Source: an uncultured Geobacter sp. (GTDB lineage: Bacteria > Desulfobacterota > Desulfuromonadia > Geobacterales > Geobacteraceae). Taken from it: a DNA stretch of 24,866 nucleotides. The stretch spans positions 1 through 24,866 of the forward strand of contig CALABV010000090.1 in assembly GCA_937886325.1 (NCBI GenBank), given 5' to 3'. This document shows positions 1-8,049 of this stretch, in pieces. The notes beneath the pieces are model-generated. The model was not told the origin of the DNA. It ran no database searches and saw only the letters and a list, made by a program, of their open reading frames with translations. The translations under genes and the position numbers were made by a program. How positions within the stretch are numbered: the stretch's first letter is position 1; the number at the start of each line of letters is the position of its first letter.

Positions 1-57
1 GCGGATTCAGGACACAGAAAACGGTTACATACTACTGATTGAGAGAGGTAATAAAAA

Positions 58-1473
58 ATGAGCGAGGAAATCTTTGATTTGATAGTTATCGGCGCCGGCC
101 CCGGTGGCTACGTGGCCGCGATCCGTTCTTCCCAGCTGGGGCAGAAGGTCCTGGTCGTCGAGCAGCGTCCCACCATGGGCGGCGTGTGCCTCAACGAGGG
201 ATGCATTCCCAGCAAGGCGCTTCTCGATTCCAGCGAACATTTCGCCCTGGCGCGTGACAAGTTTGCGGGCCACGGCATCGAGATCAACCCGCCGACCATG
301 AACGTGCCCAAAATGGTGGCGCGCAAGGATGACGTGGTCAAGAAACTCACCGACGGCATCGCCTACCTGTTCAAGAAGAACAAGGTGCAGGTCGTGAAGG
401 GCAGCGGCAAGCTGACCGCTCCCAAGGGTGACGGCGTTCATCGGGTCGAAGTGTCCGACGGCGGAAATATCACGGCTGTCTGCGGCAAGCGCATCCTCCT
501 GGCCACCGGCGGGGTTCCCGTGGAAGTGCCCAGCCTTCCCTTTGACGGTGAAACCATCGTCAGTTCCAAGGAAGCCCTCTGTTTCACGTCTGTTCCCGAG
601 CACCTGGTGGTCGTCGGCGCAGGGTATATCGGACTGGAACTGGGCTCCGTGTGGAGGAGGCTCGGCGCCAAGGTGACGGTGGTGGAGATGCTGCCCAAGA
701 TGCTTCCGTTTACCGACGGAGAGGTAACCGATGCCCTGATGAAGATCCTGAAGAAACAGGGAATCGCCTTCCGCATGGGCACCCAGGTGACCGGGATGGA
801 GAAAAAGAACGGCAAGGCCGTGCTGCAGTTGAAGGCCGGCGACAAGACCGAAGAAATGGAGTGCGACAAGGTCCTGGTCGCAGTGGGCAGGAAGCCGGTT
901 CTGACAGGTCTCGGCCTGGAAGATGCGGGTGTCTCCACCAACGGCAACGGCAGGGTTGCCGTCAACGACAACTATGAAACCTCGGCGCCGGGCATCTATG
1001 CCATCGGCGACATCGTTCCGGGTCCCCTCCTTGCACACAAGGCGTCGGAAGAGGGCGTGGTCTTTGCCGAGCGCTTTGCCGGCAAGGACGTAAAAGTGAA
1101 CTACGACACGATTCCGGGCATCGCCTACACCTGGCCCGAGGCCGCATCCGTCGGCAAGACCGAGCAGGCACTGCAGGAGGAAGGCATCCCGTACACGGCG
1201 GGACGGTTCCCGTTCATGGCCAACGGCCGCGCCCGCTGCATGGACGAGATCGACGGCTTTGTCAAGATCCTTGCCCACAAGGAGACCGACGCGGTTCTCG
1301 GCGTGCACATCGTCGGCCCGAGGGCTTCCGACATGATTGCCGAGGCGGTCGCGGTGATGAGCTACGGCGGTACGGCCCACGACATCGGCGCCATGTTCCA
1401 TGCCCATCCCACACTGGCTGAGGCGGTGAAGGAGGCTGCGCTGGATGTTCACAAGGCGGTGATTCACGCCTGA
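58..1473 (+). CDS. lpdA: Dihydrolipoamide dehydrogenase (E3)
   Basis: FAD flavoprotein that reoxidises the dihydrolipoyl arm of E2 with NAD+ in 2-oxoacid or acetoin dehydrogenase complexes; cytoplasmic. The 471-residue protein has the family's usual length. Seen: FAD-binding GAGPGG at residues 12-17, the redox disulfide pair C44 and C49 in CLNEGCIPSK, a second dinucleotide fold around GAGYIGLELG, the YAIGD FAD motif, and the C-terminal HAHPTLAE with the H450/E455 catalytic pair. The start at 58 is supported by GAGAGG about ten bases upstream. lipB follows on the same strand, and an acoR-type regulator lies about 6 kb away, so this may be the acoL of an acetoin dehydrogenase operon whose E1/E2 genes lie to the left. 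That link is inference; the enzyme family is certain. Confidence 0.97.
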   Translation: MSEEIFDLIVIGAGPGGYVAAIRSSQLGQKVLVVEQRPTMGGVCLNEGCIPSKALLDSSEHFALARDKFAGHGIEINPPTMNVPKMVARKDDVVKKLTDGIAYLFKKNKVQVVKGSGKLTAPKGDGVHRVEVSDGGNITAVCGKRILLATGGVPVEVPSLPFDGETIVSSKEALCFTSVPEHLVVVGAGYIGLELGSVWRRLGAKVTVVEMLPKMLPFTDGEVTDALMKILKKQGIAFRMGTQVTGMEKKNGKAVLQLKAGDKTEEMECDKVLVAVGRKPVLTGLGLEDAGVSTNGNGRVAVNDNYETSAPGIYAIGDIVPGPLLAHKASEEGVVFAERFAGKDVKVNYDTIPGIAYTWPEAASVGKTEQALQEEGIPYTAGRFPFMANGRARCMDEIDGFVKILAHKETDAVLGVHIVGPRASDMIAEAVAVMSYGGTAHDIGAMFHAHPTLAEAVKEAALDVHKAVIHA

Positions 1474-1488
1474 TGAAGCGCTGATGGG

Positions 1489-1524
1489 AATTCTCCGGCA
1501 CGGTAGCGCCGGAGCCGGAGAATT
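1489..1524 (+). terminator. Hairpin after lpdA
   Basis: Perfect 11-bp inverted repeat AATTCTCCGGC (1489-1499) and GCCGGAGAATT (1514-1524) with a 14-base loop, 16 bases after the lpdA stop. There is no clear T tract, so it may be a weak or Rho-assisted terminator, or an mRNA 3'-end stabiliser that separates lpdA from lipB. Confidence 0.5.
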
Positions 1525-1741
1525 TGATGAAACCATAGGGTAAAATCTGAATCCGTGACGCCTGAATGCCGAGGCAGGCGGAATGCCGGGGTTTGAACGT
1601 CGCCGATGCTGTTTCACGCCGCTTATGCGGGGGTGACCTTCGTCGGGCCGGTTCAACCCCCAGTCGATGCAGGAAACCGAGTCGTTGCGCGAAGGTGAAG
1701 GCGTAAAGGCGCCACGGATTCAGGTGAAAGACAAAGGCTCA

Positions 1742-2392
1742 ATGCTGATACGAGAACTCGGCACAATCAGTTATCAGGAAGGATTCGCACTGCAGGAACA
1801 CCTTGCGGCCGTGGTCCATGGCGATCCGTCCCGGGAAACGCTGCTGCTGCTGGAGCATCCCCTGGTCTACACCATGGGCCGGAGCGGGAGCGACGGCAGC
1901 ATCCTTGATCCGTCGGTGGAAGTGGTGCGCATCAACCGGGGCGGAGACGTCACCTGCCATGCGCCCGGCCAGTTGGTCGGCTATCCCATCATCAACCTGG
2001 GTCTGCGGGGCAAGGATCTGCGCCGTCATCTCCGCTTTCTGGAAGAACTTCTCATCCTGACCGCCGCGGATTTCGGGGTGACGGCATACCGGGTGGACGG
2101 TCGCACCGGCGTGTGGACGGACTCGGGAAAGCTGGCTTCCATCGGCGTCGGGGTGCGCCGCTGGGTCAGCATGCACGGATTCGCCCTGAACGTGAGCAAC
2201 GATCTTGCCTTCTTTCGCAAGATACATCCATGCGGGATCGAGCAGTGTCCCGTTGCCTCGCTGGAATCGATCCTCGGTCGGGAGGTGTCGCTGCTGGATG
2301 TCTCTTCGCGCATTTCCGGCCGCTTCGAAACGCTTTTGAATGAATGGCAGCCGTTCGCCGGGTGCGGCGATCACCGGGGCGCGGGCACCTGA
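1742..2392 (+). CDS. lipB: Octanoyl-[acyl-carrier-protein] transferase LipB
   Basis: Transfers octanoate from acyl carrier protein to the lipoyl-domain lysine of E2/H proteins, the first step of de novo lipoate assembly; cytoplasmic. From the chosen start the protein has 216 residues, the usual LipB size. Seen: the signature RGGDVTCHAPGQ (66-77), catalytic lysine K130 in SGKLASIG, the HGFALN stretch (145-150), and acyl-cysteine C164 in HPCG. I chose the ATG at 1742 because the family begins right there (MLIRELG) and AAAGG lies just upstream; an in-frame ATG at 1667 would add 25 non-conserved residues. Placement after the E3 gene links it to lipoylation of the same dehydrogenase complex (inference). 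The terminator-like hairpin between the genes suggests partly separate expression. Confidence 0.95.
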   Translation: MLIRELGTISYQEGFALQEHLAAVVHGDPSRETLLLLEHPLVYTMGRSGSDGSILDPSVEVVRINRGGDVTCHAPGQLVGYPIINLGLRGKDLRRHLRFLEELLILTAADFGVTAYRVDGRTGVWTDSGKLASIGVGVRRWVSMHGFALNVSNDLAFFRKIHPCGIEQCPVASLESILGREVSLLDVSSRISGRFETLLNEWQPFAGCGDHRGAGT

Positions 2393-2457
2393 ACCGGCGT
2401 CCCCTCGACCATGTCCCCGCCTCGGTGGGCACACTGCGGAAAAGTACAGTTGAAGCA

Positions 2458-3018
2458 ATGAACGACTACAACATCGGCTCACAATTGAAAAGCCTGCGCA
2501 AGGCGAGAAACGTGACACTGCAGTTCGTGGCGGGAGAGACGGGGTTGTCCGCTCCGCTGCTGTCCCAGATAGAAAACAACAATGTCACGCCGAGTCTGAA
2601 AACCCTGGCGAAACTCGCCGACTATTTTCACGTTCGCATGGGAAGATTGTTCGACGGCGCCGCCGAGAAACCGCGCTATGAAATCTTCAGGAAGATAGAC
2701 AGGTGCAGCGAAAATCCCCGTGAGCAGATAACCCCCGGAAGGCAGAACTCCTGCTATTCACTGCTTCCTTTCGAATTGGGAAGAAGGATGGACTGTTCAG
2801 TGTTCGATCTGCGGTCCGACCGGAGGGTCACTGTGACGGCGCAACGGGAAGGGGAGACTTTCCTCTATGTCATTGCCGGAAAAGTGGAGATAAGGAGGAA
2901 CGGCGAGGTGTATATCCTCGAGGAGGGCGACAGCGTCTACCTCGACAGCTCGCTGCCGTTGCACGTGAAGCCGCTTGACTGTTCACGGGCAAAAATAATG
3001 CGGGTCGAGGCCGAGTAA
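2458..3018 (+). CDS. XRE-family transcriptional regulator with C-terminal cupin domain
   Basis: A 186-residue regulator of the common HTH-cupin type, in which an N-terminal lambda-repressor-like HTH binds DNA and a C-terminal cupin_2 barrel probably senses a small ligand. Seen: HTH at roughly residues 9-63, with the recognition region in GLSAPLLSQIENNNVTPSLK; cupin strands at about 115-180, including EGETFLYVIAGKVEI and LEEGDSVYLDSSLPLHV. The ATG at 2458 starts exactly at the HTH (MNDYNIGSQLK); the longer frame from 2344 only overlaps the end of lipB. No strong ribosome-binding site is visible. It sits 119 bp upstream of a 3-hydroxyacyl-CoA dehydrogenase gene on the same strand, a plausible target. 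The ligand is unknown. Confidence 0.9.
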   Translation: MNDYNIGSQLKSLRKARNVTLQFVAGETGLSAPLLSQIENNNVTPSLKTLAKLADYFHVRMGRLFDGAAEKPRYEIFRKIDRCSENPREQITPGRQNSCYSLLPFELGRRMDCSVFDLRSDRRVTVTAQREGETFLYVIAGKVEIRRNGEVYILEEGDSVYLDSSLPLHVKPLDCSRAKIMRVEAE

Positions 3019-3137
3019 CGAATCCTTTGGGAATGCAGTGTTTCTTCCCCTGTCTCAGGTTGCCTGCCGCGGTTTCATGTGTTGCGCATCCCTGGAATGC
3101 TCTGCAATTCAACTTCTAGAAGAAAAGGAGATCCCTC

Positions 3138-4055
3138 GTGGAACTGAAAGACATCAAAAAGGTACTGATTGTCGGCGGTGGGACGATGGGCCAGCAGATC
3201 GCTTTCCAGTGTGCGGCTCACGGGTATGCTGTAAGTCTGTATGATATTGACGAGGGTGCTTTGGAGAAAGCTCTCCAGCGGCTCAATGGCTATGCTGAAT
3301 ACCTTGTCTATGGCGGCTACATGGAGAAGCAGACAGCCGAAAAAGCGCTTGCCGGGATTGCAATGACCAGTGATGCGGTGGAAGCGGCCAAGCAGGCTGA
3401 TCTGCTCAGTGAATCGGTTCCCGAGGATCCGGTCCTGAAGGGAAAAGTACTTTCCCAATTCAATCAGCTTTGCCCTGCCCGTACCATTTTCACAACCAAT
3501 ACCTCATTGTTGGTCCCCTCTTTGTTCGCCGAGGCCACAGGCAGGCCGGACAGATTCATTGCGCTTCATTTTCACCAGCCCGCCTGGGTCGGGAACGTGG
3601 CCGATATCATGCCCCATCCCGGAACCTCGGCGGAAGTCGTATTGCTGGTCCGCGATTTTGCCATATCGATCAACCAGATACCCATGGTTCTTCACAAGGA
3701 GAACTATGGGTATGTTTTCAATTCCATGTACAGCGCCTTGACCGGTGCGGCTATCACGTTGGCCGCCAATGGTGTTGCCTCGGTGGAAGATATCGATCGC
3801 GCCTGGATGGGCGTCATGAAAATGCCCATCGGACCGCTCGGTACGCTGGATGTCGTCGGTCTGGATACCGCATGGCATGTTTCTGAATACTGGGCCAATG
3901 CCCTTAATGACCCGCAAACCCGCAAAAACGCCGATTTCCTAAAGCAGGAGTATGTGGATAAGGGTTGGCTGGGTGTGAAAAGCGGCCGCGGTTTCTTTGC
4001 CTATCCGAATCCGGAATACCAGGACCCGAATTTTCTGCAGGGCAAGAAGAGCTGA
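3138..4055 (+). CDS. 3-hydroxyacyl-CoA dehydrogenase family protein
   Basis: NAD-dependent oxidoreductase of the 3-hydroxyacyl/3-hydroxybutyryl-CoA dehydrogenase family (305 residues; family usually 280-310). Seen: N-terminal Rossmann fold with GGGTMG (about 13-18), the acidic end of strand 2 in LYDID, SESVPED with the expected catalytic Glu, LHFHQP supplying the expected catalytic His, and a C-terminal helical domain with MGVMKMPIGPLGTLDVVGLD. The start is GTG at 3138, supported by AAAAGGAG seven bases upstream. The active-site loop reads HFHQPAW...IMPHPGT rather than the classic HFFNP...KLVE, so it belongs to a side branch, and the exact substrate is uncertain. The XRE-cupin regulator upstream may control it. 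A strong hairpin overlaps its stop codon. Confidence 0.9.
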   Translation: MELKDIKKVLIVGGGTMGQQIAFQCAAHGYAVSLYDIDEGALEKALQRLNGYAEYLVYGGYMEKQTAEKALAGIAMTSDAVEAAKQADLLSESVPEDPVLKGKVLSQFNQLCPARTIFTTNTSLLVPSLFAEATGRPDRFIALHFHQPAWVGNVADIMPHPGTSAEVVLLVRDFAISINQIPMVLHKENYGYVFNSMYSALTGAAITLAANGVASVEDIDRAWMGVMKMPIGPLGTLDVVGLDTAWHVSEYWANALNDPQTRKNADFLKQEYVDKGWLGVKSGRGFFAYPNPEYQDPNFLQGKKS

Positions 4056-4087
4056 CGCCATGCCCGGCATAGCCGGGCATGGCGTCA
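4053..4087 (+). terminator. Perfect 16-bp hairpin at the stop of the dehydrogenase gene
   Basis: Arms 4053-4068 and 4072-4087 (TGACGCCATGCCCGGC and its exact complement) flank a 3-base loop. The first arm includes the TGA stop codon. No T tract follows, so it is a very stable 3' hairpin, terminator-like or protective, isolating the dehydrogenase from the DUF190 gene. Confidence 0.65.
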
Positions 4088-4232
4088 TATCGACCGACAG
4101 GAAAAATAAACGATCCGCTCCGCAAACAAGGTTCTTCCCGGGAATGCGATTGCACCGGTATCGAGTCACAGCCAGGGAAGCGGGTCAAGACACGTGTGTC
4201 TCATTGCCGCAACAACCTGCAGGGAGGTCACC

Positions 4233-4598
4233 ATGCCCAAATTTTCCGGGGAAAAGGTGCTCATGCGAATTTTTATCGGCGAAAGCGATAAATACGGCAG
4301 GAGACCTTTATACGAAGCCCTGATCGACCTGCTGATAGCGGAGGGTTTTGCCGGGGCGACCATTCTGCGAGGGGTTGCCGGTTTCGGCGCGCACAGCGTC
4401 TATCATACGGACAAAATCCTCCGGCTATCCTCCGACCTTCCCCTGATACTGGAGGTTGTGGCCAGCAAGGAAAAACTGGACAGAGTTATGCCCAGGATAG
4501 ATGAGATGATGGGTGGCGGGCTCATTACCATGGAGACCGTCAATGTCGTGCGTTACTGCAACAAGGACGACAAGCAGTGCGTATTGAATGAACCGTAG
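4233..4598 (+). CDS. DUF190 family (PII-like fold) protein
   Basis: A 121-residue protein of the DUF190 family, small proteins related in fold to PII signal-transduction proteins, often found beside CrcB/Fluc fluoride channels. Seen: LMRIFIGESDKYGRRPLYEAL near the N-terminus, GFAGATILRGVAGFG in the middle (typical DUF190 turn), LPLILEVVASKE, and GGGLITMETVNVVRY near the end. The ATG at 4233 has AGGGAGG seven to twelve bases upstream, better than the upstream in-frame ATG at 4194. No crcB is present nearby, so the usual fluoride link is not supported here. Probable role: cytoplasmic small-ligand or partner-binding regulator; function unknown. The C-terminus carries two extra cysteines (RYCNKDDKQC). 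Confidence 0.9.
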   Translation: MPKFSGEKVLMRIFIGESDKYGRRPLYEALIDLLIAEGFAGATILRGVAGFGAHSVYHTDKILRLSSDLPLILEVVASKEKLDRVMPRIDEMMGGGLITMETVNVVRYCNKDDKQCVLNEP

Positions 4599-4635
4599 TG
4601 TTCTCCAAAGAAATTTTAACCAGTAAACACCGACT

Positions 4636-5139
4636 CTACAGGGCTGTCTTCCTGTTGCAGATCCCTCTGATCTCCTTCAGCACGGCAACGGCTCTCCTCC
4701 GGTCTGGTTTTGACATGCTTTCCAGCAGCTCGACCGCTTCGCGAATCGCACGATCTTCCTCATGGTTTCTCTCTGCTGGAGGTTCACCCGCGGACATCGC
4801 GCCCGTGCCTTCGGAAATGAATTCCTCGTTCGTTCCGAAGGTCGCGCACACAGCCGTCACGAATCGTGAATTCAGCGGCGCCTTTCCGGACAGGATATCG
4901 GACACCCGGCTCCTCGAATAGCCGGTTGCCCTTGAGATCCTGGCGCAGAATCCGGGGTATTCTTCCATACCGACACTCTTCAGCGCATCCAGGAGCCGCA
5001 GCACCTTTTCCAGCCGGCGTGCAGAGGGCTCCCGGTCGCCGTTCACGGCAAGGATTTCCGTGCGCGGCGAGCCGCCACGCGCTTTCCCTCTCTTCAGCAA
5101 TTCACCGATTTTTGCTCTGTAATTCGGTCTCCTGCCCAT
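4636..5139 (-). CDS. XRE-like helix-turn-helix DNA-binding protein
   Basis: A 167-residue cytoplasmic protein of phage-repressor-like size. Residues about 58-105 form a probable HTH: YPGFCARISRATGYSRSRVSDILSGK followed by LNSRFVTAVCATFGTNEEFI, the usual XRE arrangement. The basic N-terminus (MGRRPNYRAKIGELLKRGKARGG) and the C-terminal predicted helix (REAVELLESMSKPDRRRAVAVLKEI) may serve DNA contact and oligomerisation. The start at 5139 has AGGGG about nine bases upstream. It is convergent with the DUF190 gene (37 bp apart) and faces a repeat-rich gene-free region. No phage genes accompany it. Family assignment is from pattern only; its targets are unknown. Confidence 0.75.
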   Translation of the reverse strand: MGRRPNYRAKIGELLKRGKARGGSPRTEILAVNGDREPSARRLEKVLRLLDALKSVGMEEYPGFCARISRATGYSRSRVSDILSGKAPLNSRFVTAVCATFGTNEEFISEGTGAMSAGEPPAERNHEEDRAIREAVELLESMSKPDRRRAVAVLKEIRGICNRKTAL

Positions 5140-5298
5140 GCGTGCCCCTGCACTCAGTCTGTTCCATAGGGTGCAGACGGAGTGCGCTCCGCTTCTTCAG
5201 TGTTCAACTCTGGAAGTGGAAGCGGTTCCAGTGTATTTATGATGTCGCTGAAGTGCCCTGACCAACGCGGCCGACAATTCAATTGACGTGGTGAATTT

Positions 5299-5403
5299 GA
5301 AAAAGGGGACAGTTCCTGGAGAACTGTCCCAAATTACCATGAGAAGTCGGGCTGATAATCGTTGACTTCCCATGTTGAAAACAGCAACTCGCGTGCCAAT
5401 GAC
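5299..5403 (+). repeat. Hairpin repeat, copy 1
   Basis: Begins with A-rich sequence and the perfect stem GGGACAGTTC (5306-5315)/GAACTGTCCC (5321-5330), continues with a second stem GAAGTC (5343-5348)/GACTTC (5364-5369), and ends with AGCAACTCGCGTGCCAATG (5383-5401). The order stem, stem, tail is shared with the copy at 5866-5980, which shows a family of structured dispersed repeats (REP/MITE-like). Confidence 0.75.
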
Positions 5404-5498
5404 GCAAACGAAGATCTGTTTTGAAAACAGACCCCTGTCATGTCCGCTATGTATGTGGTTTTATATTTTGCCGGTTCAGATAAAATGTATCACCGTAC

Positions 5499-5571
5499 CC
5501 AATCTTGCCTGAGATCGGTCGTTGCTGATGATTTATTGTAGCGGTACAGCGACAACTGTACGGAAGATTGG
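5499..5571. repeat. Short inverted-repeat element
   Basis: CCAATCTT (5499-5506) and AAGATTGG (5564-5571) enclose an inner dyad GTACAG/CTGTAC around 5544-5561. It looks like a small decayed palindromic element; no coding content. Confidence 0.4.
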
Positions 5572-5660
5572 AAACAAATTATACATGTGTAACGGACAGA
5601 CGGAGATTTCTCTGAAAGTATAGTGGAGACTCATCTCTCCGAACATAGAGTACTTCGGCA

Positions 5661-5749
5661 ATTAAACATCACAACCCTGATGTAGGGGCACGGTCGCCGT
5701 GCCCCGAATGGGCGAGGCATGCCTAGCCCCTACGATTGATATGTTTAAT
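5661..5749. repeat. Palindromic MITE-like element
   Basis: Terminal inverted repeats ATTAAACAT (5661-5669) and ATGTTTAAT (5741-5749) enclose inner inverted repeats GTAGGGGC (5682-5689) and GCCCCTAC (5726-5733). A central hairpin, GGGGCACGG/CCGTGCCCC (5685-5693, 5697-5705), sits inside. The GTAGGGGC...GCCCCTAC layout resembles dispersed repeats seen in many bacterial genomes (from memory). No transposase is nearby, so it would be non-autonomous. Confidence 0.7.
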
Positions 5750-5865
5750 CGCCCCCGTAACACGGCAGAGTGTCGCGCGTCTCCGTGTAGAAAAGGGGTG
5801 GTACCCGCACTGCGTGAGATGGGAGGCTTTTTCGTGCTGCGTGGACGCGAACCGTTTCCTTCGGG

Positions 5866-5980
5866 GAAAAAGGGGGCAGTTCGGAGGATTGAACTGCCCC
5901 AAGGATCTGCGAGAAGATTGACAAATGGCAGGAGTCTTCTCATTCGTTTTACTAGCAACGTGCGTGCCAATGTCTTGAAA
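5866..5980 (+). repeat. Hairpin repeat, copy 2
   Basis: Stem GGGGCAGTTC (5873-5882)/GAACTGCCCC (5891-5900), then a second stem GAGAAGA/TCTTCTC (from 5911), then AGCAACGTGCGTGCCAATG (5954-5972), which matches copy 1 at 17 of 19 positions. Stems differ from copy 1 by paired changes (GGGAC versus GGGGC, matched in the other arm), which suggests the folded structure is what is conserved. Confidence 0.75.
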
Positions 5981-6033
5981 AAACTGCCGCCTTGAGGCCG
6001 GCGTCCCATTCTTCATTGTTGCTTGCCGACGTC

Positions 6034-8049
6034 CTAGTCCTTCCTGTCGAACTTGTGCGGCGGTACGATGGCATGCTGCCTCATCTTTTTGTAGAGAGTC
6101 GGGCGGCTGATGCACAGCTCCTTCGCTGCCCTTGAAAGGTTCCACCTCTGTCTGGTGAGGGCATCCACCATGACGGTGCGCTCTCTGGCCGGGATTGGAT
6201 GATGATGTCCCGTGTCGGGGCTACCCTCTCTATTCATTGCCCGCACCGGCAGGGACGGAGATGGGATGCCCGTGTTTTCCAGTGGAAGGTCTTCCACGCC
6301 GATGGCTCCGCTTTCGTTTACGGCCTGTGCATACCGCACCACATTCCGCAGCTCACGGATGTTGCCGGGCCAGGAATAGCGCAGCAAGACCTGGAAGGCT
6401 TCGTCGGTTATGGCGAGATCCCGGCCGCCGCTTTCCGCGGCAAGGACCTTCCTGATCAGCAGCGCCTTGTCCTCCCGTTCGCGGAGCGGTGGCAGCACTA
6501 TAGTTATGCCGTTGAGGCGGAAATAGAGATCCTCCCTGAACTGGCCCGTGCGAACCAGAACTTCCAGGTTGCGCAGGGTCGCGCAGACTACGTTCAGGTT
6601 GACCTTTACCGGTTGTTCGCTGCCGAGGGGGACTATTTCCTTTTCCGCAAGGACACGCAGCATCCTGGTCTGGAGGTTCAACGGCATGTCGCCGATTTCG
6701 TCCAGAAAGAGAGTGCCTCCATCAGACTGAAGGATCTTGCCGCGCATCCCCTTGATGTGGGCGCCGGTAAAGGCGCCCGGCTTGTAGCCGAACAACTCGC
6801 TCTCGATGAGGGACTCCGGGATGGAGGCGCAGTTCAGTGCCACGAAAGGCTTGGAGGCCCGATCGCTTGCGTCGTGCAGTGCCCGCGCAAAGACTTCCTT
6901 GCCCGTGCCGGTTTCACCGATGAGAAGGATGGGGATGCCCTTGTTCATCACCTGCCTGGCACATCTGACATTCTGATTCATCCGCGAATCGGTCGTAGCC
7001 AGGTTGCTCAGGGTAAGGGGAGGTTCCGGATGGCCGGAGGTGGCGGGCGCCGTTTCCGTCCCGTTTCTGGTGTCCGGTCGCAGGGCTCTCTTCGATTCGG
7101 GGGCTGAGAAAGTCGCGAAGTACTGGATTCCCGTATTGATGGCACGGATGGGGAATACCATGGTCGCCTTGTTGAGGGCATGATCCGCCATGTCTTCAAA
7201 ACGAGTCTCGAAAACATCGGTCAGGCACCTGCCGATGGGGCTGCATCCCCCCTGTCGGGTCAGTTCAAGTATGGCGGTGAAGTTCGCCGCAACGATAAAG
7301 CCGTCCGAGTTGACGGCGATGATTGATTCCGTTGAAACCTCGGCGAAAGCCTGCATCCTGTTGAAGCGGATCAGCCACGCATCCCTGCATTTTCTGACAA
7401 AGAAGGCGTTTTCAATCAACCGGGCGTGGGAATTCAACAGCAGCAAGGCGACCGCCTGGGAATCCTTTGATTCCGGAGAATAGAGGAGGGAGGCGTCAAG
7501 GGCGCCGAGCAGGGTCCCGTCCGGATAATACAGCGGCGCTGCCGTGCAGCTCAGCCCGATGAAAGCGGCTGAGAAGTGATCTTCCCTGTGGACCGTGATG
7601 GCCCGCCGTTCTTCAAGGCACGTGCCGACACCGCACGTTCCGGCAAGTGATTCCAGCCACACGGACCCGGAGCAGAGTCCTGCATCCCGGTGCTCCCTTT
7701 CATCCTTCGGGTTGCCCAGATAGTCGACGGCCACACCGTTCGCATCACACAGGAGAAGCACATATCCAACGCAGGAAAGCATCTTGTACAGCTTCTGCAT
7801 GCCGGATTGCGCGAAAAAGAGGAAATCCTCCAGGGGACCACGGTAGTCGCGGAGGGACTTTTCCGTCAGTAGAATCGGTTTTTCAACCGTGGAAGGATGA
7901 ATCCTGTGTTTAGAGAGGCACCGCTCCCATGATCTGACTATCTGGGGCTGAAAATCATTTTCCAGGGGCTGGCTGATCACCCCGGCGCCGCCTGTTCCGG
8001 CAACCTGGAGCACCGTCTTTACGTGCCTGGTCTGTTCATTGTCGGACAT
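6034..8049 (-). CDS. acoR: Sigma-54-dependent activator, AcoR type
   Basis: Enhancer-binding protein that activates sigma-54 promoters, in the family of activators of acetoin catabolism. From the chosen start it has 671 residues. Seen: N-terminal GAF-like sensory part with IVRSWERC near residue 35 and LLGALDASLLYS; central AAA+ domain with Walker A GETGTGKE (about 376-383), the sigma-54 contact loop GAFTGA (about 420) and Walker B GGTLFLDEIGD (about 443); C-terminal Fis-type HTH NLSRAAKELCISRPTLYKKM. The ATG at 8049 has GGGAGGAG well placed upstream; the longer frame to 8232 starts in a palindrome and has no support. It lies downstream of an acetoin/butanediol dehydrogenase gene on the same strand. 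Ligand specificity (acetoin) is inferred from similarity and context. Confidence 0.93.
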   Translation of the reverse strand: MSDNEQTRHVKTVLQVAGTGGAGVISQPLENDFQPQIVRSWERCLSKHRIHPSTVEKPILLTEKSLRDYRGPLEDFLFFAQSGMQKLYKMLSCVGYVLLLCDANGVAVDYLGNPKDEREHRDAGLCSGSVWLESLAGTCGVGTCLEERRAITVHREDHFSAAFIGLSCTAAPLYYPDGTLLGALDASLLYSPESKDSQAVALLLLNSHARLIENAFFVRKCRDAWLIRFNRMQAFAEVSTESIIAVNSDGFIVAANFTAILELTRQGGCSPIGRCLTDVFETRFEDMADHALNKATMVFPIRAINTGIQYFATFSAPESKRALRPDTRNGTETAPATSGHPEPPLTLSNLATTDSRMNQNVRCARQVMNKGIPILLIGETGTGKEVFARALHDASDRASKPFVALNCASIPESLIESELFGYKPGAFTGAHIKGMRGKILQSDGGTLFLDEIGDMPLNLQTRMLRVLAEKEIVPLGSEQPVKVNLNVVCATLRNLEVLVRTGQFREDLYFRLNGITIVLPPLREREDKALLIRKVLAAESGGRDLAITDEAFQVLLRYSWPGNIRELRNVVRYAQAVNESGAIGVEDLPLENTGIPSPSLPVRAMNREGSPDTGHHHPIPARERTVMVDALTRQRWNLSRAAKELCISRPTLYKKMRQHAIVPPHKFDRKD

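Larger units (their letters stand above)
5140..6033. other. Gene-free, repeat-rich interval
   Basis: About 900 bp without a credible coding region; ORFs here are short and have no Shine-Dalgarno site or recognisable motif. It contains two diverged copies of a hairpin repeat, a palindromic MITE-like element and a further inverted repeat, each listed separately. A dyad CTGGAA/TTCCAG at 5210-5231 lies upstream of the XRE-like gene and could be an operator, but with little support. Confidence 0.7.

Noticed and set aside
1..57. End of an upstream gene (for example an E2 subunit)
   Set aside because: A frame from base 2 stays open to a TGA at 59-61 overlapping the lpdA start, but only about 19 codons are visible and they match no family I can identify.
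25..1656. Long 543-codon open frame on the minus strand
   Set aside because: It mirrors the lpdA gene on the opposite strand in GC-rich DNA, has no recognisable domain or ribosome-binding site, and lpdA shows complete family motifs.
4150..4180. Possible -24/-12 element (GG-N10-GC with TTGCA) before the DUF190 gene
   Set aside because: Only the minimal GG/GC match is present (CGGGAA instead of TGGCAC); expected by chance in GC-rich DNA.
6199..7107. 302-codon plus-strand frame over acoR
   Set aside because: Antisense shadow of the AAA+ domain; no signals of its own.
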